This document shows, one piece after another, positions 26,327-34,496 of a stretch of DNA of 49,743 nucleotides. A program made the position numbers and the translations under genes. The notes below the pieces were generated by a model that saw only the letters and a list, made by a program, of their open reading frames with translations, was not told where the DNA came from and did no database searches. The DNA lies in assembly GCA_024275485.1 (NCBI GenBank), contig JAJRZA010000073.1, positions 1 to 49,743 on the forward strand. Direction: 5' to 3'. Origin of the DNA: Candidatus Krumholzibacteriota bacterium. GTDB lineage: Bacteria > Krumholzibacteriota > Krumholzibacteriia > LZORAL124-64-63. Positions within the stretch are counted from its first letter, which is position 1; each line of letters starts with the position of its first letter.

Positions 26327-27811
26327 ATGACGTCCAGAATTACCGGAATGCCCGGCACAATCGTCTCGCAAAAGTTCATGGCCATGGTCCTGCTGGCAGG
26401 CTTGGTCCTTGGCCTGGCCGCAAGCAGTCCGGCCAGTGAATTGAAGGGGCGCTGGGGCCTGGGCCTTGAAGGCGGCGTCATGAAACTGACCGAAGGGTAC
26501 TGGGACTATTCAAACGTGGACCAATTTGGTTCCCTGGTCATCGAACGGGGAATATCCAGTCGCTGGAACCTGATGCTTGCCCTGAAGTACGGTTATGTGC
26601 GCCCGGGCGCGGAATATCGTGGTGAGGATGTGGGCTGGGACGGCCAAAGCGGTGCCCCGCTCTACAATGTCATCTTCCAGCCCATGGCCCATATTCAATA
26701 CCGCTTTGCCCCCGACTCCCGCATCAGCCCTTGGGCGGGCATGGGCATGGGACTGACCAGTTGGAAAGTGATTGACCAGGCGGGCCAGGATGTGGGCTGG
26801 TTCCCCTCCGGCGACATCGTCAGAGGTTATGATACCAATGGCGAGAATGTGGATTTGAAGGGCTCCGATTACACTTTCGGCGTGCAAGTTGGAGCTGATC
26901 TTTTCATCACCGAAAACCTGGCTTTCAAATTTGGGGGCCGATACTATCTACTGCCTGGCAATGAAAAAGACAATGTTGGCATGAGCTCCATTTGGGGTGC
27001 CGATCACGTGGACGCCAATACGGCCATGGTTGAAGTAATGGTTGGGTTGACCTGGTGGTTCGGCGCCTCGGATCGGGACCACGACGGTATCCCCAACAAC
27101 AGGGACCACTGCCCTGATGACCCGGAAGACCTGGACGGCTTCAACGACAACGACGGCTGCCCCGACCTGGACAACGACCATGACGGAGTGCCCGATACTC
27201 AGGACTCCTGCCCCAACAAGCCTGAAGACATGGATGGCTTTCAGGATGAAGACGGCTGCCCTGACCCCGACAACGATGGCGACGGCATCGTCGACGCCCG
27301 GGACAATTGCCCCGATGAAGCCGAGGACATGGACGGTTTTCAAGATGATGACGGTTGCCCCGAAGCCGACAACGACGGCGACGGTGTGCTCGATGATGCG
27401 GACAATTGCCCCGATACTCCTGCCGGCATAGTCGTGGACGAAAACGGTTGTCCTGTGGAAGAAGAATTGCCCCAGACTCTGATCCTCGAAGGTGTTTCTT
27501 TCCGCACCGGCAGCGCCCAGTTGACTCCCGGAAGCATCGGGGTCCTGGCCGAAGTGGCTGCTTCGTTGCGAAGCTGGCCAGACAAGAAAATTGAAATCCG
27601 GGGCCATACCGACAACACCGGCAACCCCGAAAGCAACCGGGATTTATCTCAACGACGGGCCATGAGTGTGCGTGATTCGTTGATCCAGATGGGCATCGCC
27701 CCGTCACGTATCACCGCCGTGGGTTACGGACAGGACTTCCCCATCGCCGACAACGGAACCTCCAAAGGTCGAGCCGAGAACAGGCGGGTTGAGGTTCACG
27801 TTCTTCAGTAG
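26327..27811 (+). CDS. OmpA-family outer-membrane protein with TSP3 repeats
   Basis: This protein of about 494 residues has a signal peptide (to about residue 37: FMAMVLLAGLVLGLAASSPAS) and an eight-strand-type N-terminal beta-barrel (about 38-252). Four to five thrombospondin type-3 calcium repeats follow (DRDHDGIPNNRDHCPDDPE and variants, about 255-385). The C-terminal OmpA peptidoglycan-binding domain shows GHTDNTGNPESNRDLSQRRA and GYGQDFPIADN...GRAENRRVEV. It would tether the outer membrane to peptidoglycan. I chose the ATG at 26327, preceded by GAAGGA, over an upstream ATG at 26300 that would place extra residues before the signal peptide. It converges with the next gene, the stops lying 11 bp apart. 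Confidence 0.9.
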   Translation: MTSRITGMPGTIVSQKFMAMVLLAGLVLGLAASSPASELKGRWGLGLEGGVMKLTEGYWDYSNVDQFGSLVIERGISSRWNLMLALKYGYVRPGAEYRGEDVGWDGQSGAPLYNVIFQPMAHIQYRFAPDSRISPWAGMGMGLTSWKVIDQAGQDVGWFPSGDIVRGYDTNGENVDLKGSDYTFGVQVGADLFITENLAFKFGGRYYLLPGNEKDNVGMSSIWGADHVDANTAMVEVMVGLTWWFGASDRDHDGIPNNRDHCPDDPEDLDGFNDNDGCPDLDNDHDGVPDTQDSCPNKPEDMDGFQDEDGCPDPDNDGDGIVDARDNCPDEAEDMDGFQDDDGCPEADNDGDGVLDDADNCPDTPAGIVVDENGCPVEEELPQTLILEGVSFRTGSAQLTPGSIGVLAEVAASLRSWPDKKIEIRGHTDNTGNPESNRDLSQRRAMSVRDSLIQMGIAPSRITAVGYGQDFPIADNGTSKGRAENRRVEVHVLQ

Positions 27812-27822
27812 GACTGCTGAGA

Positions 27823-29019
27823 CTACTCGCCAAACCCCGCTTTGGCAAAAGCAGCCCGCAATTGAGCTTCGTTCTGGGTGCCGATCATGTGGGCGCGAAT
27901 AATGCCCTCGGCGTCGATCACAAAACCCGCGGGAATGCTGGTAACTTTATATTTGTTTCGCGCGTCGGCGGCAGCCACCAGAACGATGGGGAAATTGTAT
28001 TCATTCTTGGTCAGGAATTTGGTCACTTTGCTTTTTTCTTCATTGCTGGCACCAAAAAAGGCGATCCCATCGTTGCCTTTCAACTCCTGGTACAATTTTT
28101 CGATGTGGGGCATTTCTATGCGACAAGGGCCACACCAGGTGGCCCAGAAATCAATAAAAACGACCTTGCCTCGGAAATCCTGGAGAAAGATTTCTTCGCC
28201 GTCAAGACCAGTGAAGGTTATATCCGGAGCCGGCATACCCACCATGGAATCGGGATTCATCACTCTCTCGAGGGAATTCACCACCCGCAGACCGACCGGG
28301 GTTTCAAAAGTGAACTTGTCGTCCGACAGTTTGTTATTGAGGCTGTAAGCCGTTATCTGGGTGGTCAGGACACGCTCCATCTCCACGCCCTGGTCAGTGA
28401 TGGTCGTGACCAGTCGAACTTTCATGACCATGCCTGATTTCGGGTGATACCAAAACTGGCTGGTTCCATCTTTGTCCTGGAAACTGAAAATCCGGCATTT
28501 GATTTCTTTGCCGTCAACATTCAGGACATCATCGGTAACATCGCCAATCGGTTCACGTTTATCGGTAAAAAGAAAATCGCCAAAACCTGCGTAGAAGTTG
28601 AAGATTCTTTCATTGGTCAGTTCCATTTTCCCATCGTCTTCGAGGGTGCGGCTCAACTTCAAAGGTTCCCCCAAATAGCAGACACCGGCAGCAGGCAGGG
28701 AAAACCAACTTTCATTGGGACCGGTTCCCATTTGCTGTTGAAACATGGGACTTTCGATGGCCACGAAGAGACGATCCGGCATTTGGCCCCGGGCCGTTTG
28801 GGTAGCCTCCAGTTTCATGCCTTCGGTTTGACCCTTCGCGTTGTTTTCCATCAGCAGGCTGGAATAGATTTCGTAGGATTGCACGGTCTCGGCCAATTCA
28901 AGCCCCTTGGCCAGGGCGTCAGCATATTCTGAAGGGGCGTCGGCAAAGGCCATTCCGGCCAGGGATATGGTGGCCCAAAGCAGAGAAATGGTAGCCTTTA
29001 TGGTAATTTCAAGCCGCAT
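27823..29019 (-). CDS. exported thioredoxin-like protein with N-terminal DUF2092/LolA-like domain
   Basis: The 398-residue product starts at 29019 behind GAAAGGAAAA; the open frame extends upstream, but without a signal or plausible start. A signal peptide (ATISLLWATISLAGMAFA) precedes a LolA/DUF2092-like beta domain (EYADALAKGLELAETVQSYE ... SQFWYHPKSGMVMKV) to about 255. A TlpA-type thioredoxin domain follows, with VFIDFWATWCGPCRIEMPH (CGPC near 295) and SIPAGFVIDAEG (cis-proline). It should be a periplasmic thiol-disulfide reductase attached to a lipid- or lipoprotein-binding module. Unlike the protein at 41975, its active site has two ordinary cysteines. Confidence 0.82.
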   Translation of the reverse strand: MRLEITIKATISLLWATISLAGMAFADAPSEYADALAKGLELAETVQSYEIYSSLLMENNAKGQTEGMKLEATQTARGQMPDRLFVAIESPMFQQQMGTGPNESWFSLPAAGVCYLGEPLKLSRTLEDDGKMELTNERIFNFYAGFGDFLFTDKREPIGDVTDDVLNVDGKEIKCRIFSFQDKDGTSQFWYHPKSGMVMKVRLVTTITDQGVEMERVLTTQITAYSLNNKLSDDKFTFETPVGLRVVNSLERVMNPDSMVGMPAPDITFTGLDGEEIFLQDFRGKVVFIDFWATWCGPCRIEMPHIEKLYQELKGNDGIAFFGASNEEKSKVTKFLTKNEYNFPIVLVAAADARNKYKVTSIPAGFVIDAEGIIRAHMIGTQNEAQLRAAFAKAGFGE

Positions 29020-29143
29020 GGCGGTTTTCCTTTCAGGGGTTTCATCTCCCCACAATGGGGAAGTCAGAACCGTCAACCCGGGTTCAGCAGGTTGGTTCCA
29101 TGCGGAAAACTCGCACAGCGGTGGGGTGTGAGTCAAGAAGTGG

Positions 29144-29983
29144 TCACAATTCGGGTCCCAGGGCCAGAGCCATGATGTTCTTGTTTTTGGCGGCAAGGGT
29201 CGCAGCCAGGTTGCTGATTATTTCCAGGGGGAACGCCGAAGATTCGAAGGTTCTTTCCACCCATTTGTCGACAATTGCAGAACAAGGTCCAAGACGGGTG
29301 GCAAAATTCCCTACCTCGTTGGCAACGCTGACGGCCATGGCCAGCCGTTTGTTCTCCGAAGCCTGCAAAGGAGAATGGTGCCATCTCACTGCCGAAACGA
29401 CTTGCATGGGAACATTCCAACTTTCCAGCAACGCCGCCCCGGCTTCGGCATGGTCAAAGCCCGAGCACTGGCGTTCGATCTCCCGAGTGATCTTGGGACA
29501 GGATTCGGGTTTGTATTTGGCCAGGTCATGGTCCAAAACAAGTTTACCAATGTCGTGCAACAATCCGGCGGTGAAAGCACGGTCGCGCAGATCTCCAAGA
29601 CCGATGGACTTGACCAGAAATGCCGCCCCATAGGCAGTGGCCAGGCTGTGCTTCCAGAGTTTGTCGAGATCCAGTTCGTAGCCCGGCAGGTCGCTGTGCA
29701 ATACGGGCTCCAGGCTGAGGGTAAAGCAGAGGCGGGCAAAGGTGAGGTTTCCCACCAGAACCAAGGCATCGCGCGAGCTGCCAATTCTGCGCTTGAAATT
29801 GTACAGGGGCGAGTTGCACAGCTTGAGTAGGCCCGCCGTCAAACCCGGATCGTGATCCACGATAGGCAACAATTTCTCGACATCAACAACCGGGTCTTCA
29901 ATGATTTCAAGCAGGGATATTACCGAATCCGGCCGGGCACTGAGGCTGGGTACCGAGGTGATAAGAGTCTGCAATGAGGACAT
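29144..29983 (-). CDS. HDOD-domain protein
   Basis: This 279-residue protein is made almost entirely of one HDOD domain, a catalytically degraded relative of HD phosphohydrolases. Recognisable parts are LPIVDHDPGLTAGLLKLCNSPLY, the central FLVKSIGLGDLRDRAFTAG and LLHDIGKLVLDH, followed by HAEAGAALLESWNVP and RWHHSPLQA. HDOD proteins act in signalling, often near cyclic-di-GMP or chemotaxis circuits. Here an apparent HD pair is present (LLHDIGK), so residual enzyme activity cannot be excluded. The start at ATG 29983 follows GGAG. It lies alone between tyrS and the thioredoxin-like gene. Confidence 0.83.
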   Translation of the reverse strand: MSSLQTLITSVPSLSARPDSVISLLEIIEDPVVDVEKLLPIVDHDPGLTAGLLKLCNSPLYNFKRRIGSSRDALVLVGNLTFARLCFTLSLEPVLHSDLPGYELDLDKLWKHSLATAYGAAFLVKSIGLGDLRDRAFTAGLLHDIGKLVLDHDLAKYKPESCPKITREIERQCSGFDHAEAGAALLESWNVPMQVVSAVRWHHSPLQASENKRLAMAVSVANEVGNFATRLGPCSAIVDKWVERTFESSAFPLEIISNLAATLAAKNKNIMALALGPEL

Positions 29984-30174
29984 AGGACGAGTCTCCTCTA
30001 ATCGTGTTTCACTCCATGATTTGCCGGAGATGGCAAACATGGGCGGCTTACGCCAAAGAAACCATATCGACTCGATAGGAAAATTCTAAATTAGGGATAT
30101 CTTCAAAGATTTGAAAAGAGGCCCTCAAAACAGTTATCAGGGGCGGAAAAGACCATGCGCCCCAGTCATATAAC

Positions 30175-31446
30175 TCATTTTACCTTGATATGGTGATGAC
30201 GTTTCTTGCCCACCTGAAGGGCAACTTTGCCTTCGACGATGTGACTGGTGGTGAGACTGAGCATCTCATCGCTGACCACTTCGCCCTCCACACGAACGGC
30301 ATTCTGTCGAATCATGCGCCTGGCTTCGCCTTTGCTTTTCATCAGGCCGCAGTCCACAAGGGCCTCCAGAAGCAGTAGCCCGTTGCCCTCAAAATCGACA
30401 GCCGGACGATCACTCGAGGGCACGCTGCTGGTATCGGCCTTGCCACTGAAAAGGGCTTCTGCTGCCTTCACCGACCGGTTGGCTTCCTCGCGCCCGTGAA
30501 CCTGGGCGGTGACCTCCCTGGCCAAAACCTTCTTCGCCTGGCGGATATCGGCACCCTCCAGTTTTTCCAGCTCTTCAATGTCCTTTCGACTCAGCAGAGT
30601 GTACAGGCGCAGAAAGCGGGAAACATCCCGATCATCCACGTTAACCCAGTACTGGTAGAAATCGTAGGGTGTGGTGCGTTTGGGGTCCAACCAGACCGCG
30701 CCGTCAGCAGTTTTGCCCATCTTGGCTCCAGTTGCGGTGGCCAGCAGGGGGAAGGTCAGCCCGAAGACTTCACTCTGATTGAAGCGTCGGCACAAATCGA
30801 TTCCCGAGCAGATATTTCCCCACTGGTCGTTGCCCCCCATTTGCAGACGGCAACCATGATCCCTGTTCAGGACCATAAAGTCGTAGGCCTGTAAAATCAT
30901 GTAGTTGAACTCGATGAAACTGAGACCTTTTTCCATGCGGCTCTTCACCGAGTCGCGTGCCAACATCTGGTTGACGCTGAAGTAGCGGCCCACATCGCGC
31001 AAAAATTCAATATAGCCGTAGTCCTTGAGCCAGTCGGCGTTGTTCAGCAGGAGGCCCGCGCCAGGTTCATGACCTCCTTCGTCAAACTTGATAAAATGGG
31101 AAAGCTGCTCACGAATACCCGCCAGGTTCTCTTCGATTTTTTCCAGGGTGAGCATTTGGCGCAGTTCGGTTTTGCCGCTGGGATCACCCACCATGGCGGT
31201 GCCTCCACCAACAATTCCGATGGGGCGATGGCCGTGTTTCTGCAGGTGAACCAGGCCCATGATGGGCAACAGGCTCCCAACATGCAAACTGTCCGCAGTG
31301 GGATCAAAACCGATGTAGGCAGTGACTGATTCTTCGGTCAAGAGCTTGCGCAAACCAACTTCGTTTGTGCATTGCTCAAAGAAACCCCGCCATTGCATCT
31401 CGTCCACGAAGTTGTCGAAATCCAGATTTTTCCCGTGGGAACTCAT
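30175..31446 (-). CDS. tyrS: tyrosyl-tRNA synthetase
   Basis: This 423-residue protein is of normal bacterial TyrRS length. It shows YIGFDPTADSLHVGSLLPI with the HIGH-type signature HVGS, GGGTAMVGDPSGK, the tyrosine-binding region NYMILQAYDF, and GGNDQWGNICSG. The KMSKS-type loop reads KMGKTADG. A C-terminal S4 RNA-binding domain follows (LVDCGLMKSKGEARRMIRQNAVRVEG). It charges tRNA-Tyr in the cytoplasm. Two chorismate-pathway genes lie upstream on the same strand, separated by a 344-bp spacer with a large palindrome. Confidence 0.96.
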   Translation of the reverse strand: MSSHGKNLDFDNFVDEMQWRGFFEQCTNEVGLRKLLTEESVTAYIGFDPTADSLHVGSLLPIMGLVHLQKHGHRPIGIVGGGTAMVGDPSGKTELRQMLTLEKIEENLAGIREQLSHFIKFDEGGHEPGAGLLLNNADWLKDYGYIEFLRDVGRYFSVNQMLARDSVKSRMEKGLSFIEFNYMILQAYDFMVLNRDHGCRLQMGGNDQWGNICSGIDLCRRFNQSEVFGLTFPLLATATGAKMGKTADGAVWLDPKRTTPYDFYQYWVNVDDRDVSRFLRLYTLLSRKDIEELEKLEGADIRQAKKVLAREVTAQVHGREEANRSVKAAEALFSGKADTSSVPSSDRPAVDFEGNGLLLLEALVDCGLMKSKGEARRMIRQNAVRVEGEVVSDEMLSLTTSHIVEGKVALQVGKKRHHHIKVK

Positions 31447-31790
31447 CTTAATTGTCCTTGTTACTGCAATTCCAGGCCACTTATTCTACTGCCGAGGGCC
31501 AAAACCCACTGCTTCAAAGTAATTGCTCACTATGATTATGTGAAGTTTAATGTCAATTGGAAACAGGTCTTCAAATCGCCAAAACACCGGGCTTTTGGGC
31601 GGGATGTGTTGTTGGGCGGCGTTGTTGGGCGGCGTTGAATGGTGTTCTGGTTTGGGTCGGTAGATACAATTCGCAAAATCGTTGCCCCCACAACAATTTC
31701 GTCATGTCCTTTTTGCCAAATTAGACCCCAAAAATTGTTGCGGGGGCAACGATTTCCAGAAAACCCATGAACCAAACAAATACTCTTCCA
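31447..31790. other. 344-bp spacer with tandem repeat and large palindrome
   Basis: This region between tyrS and aroC holds no supported gene. It contains two exact copies of a 13-mer (GTTGTTGGGCGGC at 31608-31620 and 31621-31633) with a partial third (GTTG). It also contains the nested palindrome annotated separately. The promoter of tyrS should be here but was not identified. Confidence 0.6.
31676..31755. repeat. 24-bp inverted repeat, each arm itself a hairpin
   Basis: The arm at 31676-31699 (AAATCGTTGCCCCC then ACAACAATTT) is the reverse complement of 31732-31755 with one mismatch in 24, across a 32-nt loop. Each arm is also self-complementary (AAAT-C-GTTG ... CAAC-A-ATTT around a C-rich loop). 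The structure could fold as one long hairpin or as two small ones. It might be a terminator for aroC, a REP-like or MITE-like mobile repeat, or a protein-binding site. No target duplication or good U tract was found. Confidence 0.8.
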
Positions 31791-32957
31791 TTAAAATAAG
31801 TCTTTAAAGCGGCCTAACATGGTTTTCAAGTCTGCCGACCCCAGAAATGTGGTCAATTGCTCGGCCAGCCGCCAAGCCACAACCGCTTCGCCGACAATGC
31901 CAGCAGCCGGCACCACACAGGTGTCGCTGCGCACCCAGGCAGCCAGGCCCGGTTGGCCGGTTTTGAGATTGATGCTGCGCAGACGCTTGCGTTGGCTGCT
32001 GATGGGTTTGACAAAGCCGCGCACAATCACCGGTTCACCATTGGTGATGCCGCCCTCGAGGCCGCCCGCCCGATTAGTGGTTCTGACAAAACCAGACCCG
32101 AAGGTCGGTTTCCCACCAACGGACGGACGGCCTGAAGAGCGTCCTGCCGGAAAAATTTCATCGTGCGCGTTTTGGCCATCCTCGAAGGATACTTCCAGGC
32201 CCGCCCCGATGGAAACGGCCTTCACCGCCGGGATAGCCATGACATCCTGGGACAACATGGCGTCGAGACGGCGATCGGGTTGGCAATAGGTGCCCAGGCC
32301 CACAGGCACTCCAAAAGCCAGGACTTCAAACTCACCGCCGAGAGTTACGCCTTCAGCCATGGCTTCGTCGATTAGAGTCACCATTTTTTTTTCAGCCTTG
32401 GCATCGAGACAACGCATTGGACGTTTGGATCGAATCCTGCGCAGGCGCTCGGGTGTGGGTTCGGCGCCATCGGCAACAATCTGCCCCACGGATCTGACAT
32501 GCGAAAGAACGACAATGCCAAACCTGGCCAGCAAGGCCTTGGCGCAGGCACCGGCCGCCACCGTGGCTGCCGTGCTGCGGGCGCTGGCCCGTTCGGCAAC
32601 CGGTGCGCAGTCGGTGTAGCGGTGCCTGATGACTCCGGCCAGATCGGCATGGCCCGGCCGCGGCACCTGCCAGCGCTGGGCTTTTTGTCCCGTGCGGCGT
32701 CGCAGTTCGTAGTCCAGATTGGGAATTTTGAAGGCAATGGGCGAACCAAGCGTGCGTCCGTTCCAGAATCCGGACAGAAACTCCACCTGATCCTTTTCAA
32801 TGCTCTGCATGCGTGGACCACGACCATAACCCTGTTGACGCAGGGCGAGTTCGGTGTCGACAAATTTGTTTTTGATGATCAACCCCGCAGGAAATCCTCC
32901 CAGAATTCCCACCAGGGCCGGACCGTGGCTTTCGCCCGCCAGCAGATATCGCAGCAT
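31791..32957 (-). CDS. aroC: chorismate synthase
   Basis: This 388-residue protein has all the hallmarks of chorismate synthase: LLAGESHGPALVGILGG at the start, YGRGPRM, EFLSGFWNGRTLGSP, RPGHADLAG, ERASARSTAATVAAGA and GGLEGGITNGEPV. It converts 5-enolpyruvylshikimate 3-phosphate to chorismate using reduced FMN in the cytoplasm. It follows aroA by about 40 bp on the same strand, so the last two steps of the shikimate pathway are cotranscribed. Its ATG is at 32957. No defect is visible. Confidence 0.96.
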   Translation of the reverse strand: MLRYLLAGESHGPALVGILGGFPAGLIIKNKFVDTELALRQQGYGRGPRMQSIEKDQVEFLSGFWNGRTLGSPIAFKIPNLDYELRRRTGQKAQRWQVPRPGHADLAGVIRHRYTDCAPVAERASARSTAATVAAGACAKALLARFGIVVLSHVRSVGQIVADGAEPTPERLRRIRSKRPMRCLDAKAEKKMVTLIDEAMAEGVTLGGEFEVLAFGVPVGLGTYCQPDRRLDAMLSQDVMAIPAVKAVSIGAGLEVSFEDGQNAHDEIFPAGRSSGRPSVGGKPTFGSGFVRTTNRAGGLEGGITNGEPVIVRGFVKPISSQRKRLRSINLKTGQPGLAAWVRSDTCVVPAAGIVGEAVVAWRLAEQLTTFLGSADLKTMLGRFKDLF

Positions 32958-32999
32958 TTTTTTCCCGCAGAATACGAACCTGGACTATTCACTCCGGGT

Positions 33000-34328
33000 T
33001 CATGATCGGTTCAGAAGTTTGTTCCAGGTTTGAAAGAAGTTCGGGTAGGATACTCCCACACAGGTGTCGTCGTCCAGCACCGTTGTGCCGGTTGAAACCA
33101 AAGCAGCCACGGCCAGCGCCATGGCGATGCGATGATCATCCATTGTTTCGATGATGACCGGATCGTCTTTTGAACCACCGTGCAGGGAAGTCGGACCGTT
33201 GATGCGCCATCCGTCGGGAAGCTCTTCGATATCGGCACCAAGTTTGTTCAGGGCGATGGTCATGGCCGCAATGCGATCGCTTTCCTTGACCCGCAATTCC
33301 GCCGCTCCGGTGATCAGTGTTTCCCCGTTGGCCTGGGTTGCCAGCACCGCCAGGACCGGCAGTTCATCAATGAGAGAGGGGATTTCGCCTGCTTCAATAC
33401 TGAAGGCGAACAAGTCGGCGGCACCCACTTCAACATGGCCCAACACCTCACCCGGCGCGCCCTGACGATTGCTTATTTTCACCGCCGCACCAACACGTTT
33501 CAGCACTGCGAGGGCGCCGCTACGACCCTCGTTCAGGGACTGGTTATCCACCCTCAAAACCGACTTCGGGACCAAGGCCGCCGCCACCTGGAAGAAGGCG
33601 GCGCTGGACGGATCGGCCGGCACCTGGATGTTGTAGTTTCCTGCAGACAATCGTCCTTCAAGACTGAGGTCACCCGTTCCCGGAAAGCCGCCAACCGAAA
33701 TTCCCATGGTGGCAAACAAGCGCTCGGTATGATCCCTGGAAGAACCCGCGCCCTGGACCGCCGTTTTTCCAATGGCATTCATGGCCGCCAACAACAAGGC
33801 GGACTTCACCTGTGCCGAGGGAACATCCAGACTGCAGACAGCTCCCGTCAGGTTGGCTCCACGAATGCGCAAGGGGAGACAGCCATCATCCTTCAGGTAT
33901 TGGATATCGGCGCCCATCCTGCGCAGTGGATTAACCACACGGCCCATGGGTCGCTGTGAAAGGGAAGCGTCGCCTTTGAGAATGATCTCGCACCCATTGG
34001 CGGACGACCAGTGGGGCAACCAACCGGCCAACAAACCACAGAGAAGACGGGTGGTGGTGCCGCTGTTGCCGCAATCGATGGTCAGGCAACCGGCAGGAAG
34101 ATCAGTTGGTGCTGGCGGCTTCAACTGCAAAACCCCATTTTCATGGGATACTTTTGCACCCAGACTTGCCACCGCTCCGAGACTGCGCAAAGTATCCTGG
34201 CTCTCCAGCCAGCCCGATGCCCGACAGGGGCCCTCGGCCAACAGCACAAAGAGCGCTGCTCGATGGGAGATGGATTTGTCGCCAGGGATGGAAACCTGCC
34301 CGCAAAGCGGGGCCTGTGCAGCCTGCAA
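33000..34328 (-). CDS. aroA: 3-phosphoshikimate 1-carboxyvinyltransferase (EPSP synthase)
   Basis: This 442-residue protein shows the EPSP synthase signatures GDKSISHRAALF, NSGTTTRLLCGLLAGW, SLDVPSAQVKSALLLAA, SRDHTERLF, a KESDRI motif (RVKESDRIAAM) and MDDHRIAMALAVA. It transfers enolpyruvyl from PEP to shikimate 3-phosphate. The product feeds aroC immediately downstream. The glycine in the PEP-binding loop follows the pattern CGNSGTTTR. It is transcribed divergently from the MATE exporter gene. Length and motifs are ordinary. Confidence 0.96.
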   Translation of the reverse strand: MQAAQAPLCGQVSIPGDKSISHRAALFVLLAEGPCRASGWLESQDTLRSLGAVASLGAKVSHENGVLQLKPPAPTDLPAGCLTIDCGNSGTTTRLLCGLLAGWLPHWSSANGCEIILKGDASLSQRPMGRVVNPLRRMGADIQYLKDDGCLPLRIRGANLTGAVCSLDVPSAQVKSALLLAAMNAIGKTAVQGAGSSRDHTERLFATMGISVGGFPGTGDLSLEGRLSAGNYNIQVPADPSSAAFFQVAAALVPKSVLRVDNQSLNEGRSGALAVLKRVGAAVKISNRQGAPGEVLGHVEVGAADLFAFSIEAGEIPSLIDELPVLAVLATQANGETLITGAAELRVKESDRIAAMTIALNKLGADIEELPDGWRINGPTSLHGGSKDDPVIIETMDDHRIAMALAVAALVSTGTTVLDDDTCVGVSYPNFFQTWNKLLNRS

Positions 34329-34496
34329 AATCCGTTTCAGGATGGGGCCTCCTGGCAGGGACGAAAAGGATTAGTCAAGAGTGTCTGGATCGCCCATGAA
34401 GGATAACATCATATTGATACTTTTCTGAAGATGAATAGCCATGGATGCGGAGTCACTTCTTAATTTATAAAAAAGACGAGCAATGGGAAAGTCTGG

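Noticed and set aside
26948-27607. 219-codon minus-strand frame opposite the OmpA/TSP3 gene
   Set aside because: It is a mirror of the calcium repeats (low-complexity Val/Ile-rich translation) and has no start signal.
30120-30174. GGGGCG/CGCCCC inverted repeat after tyrS
   Set aside because: Six-base stem with a long loop and only a weak T run; terminator function not supported.
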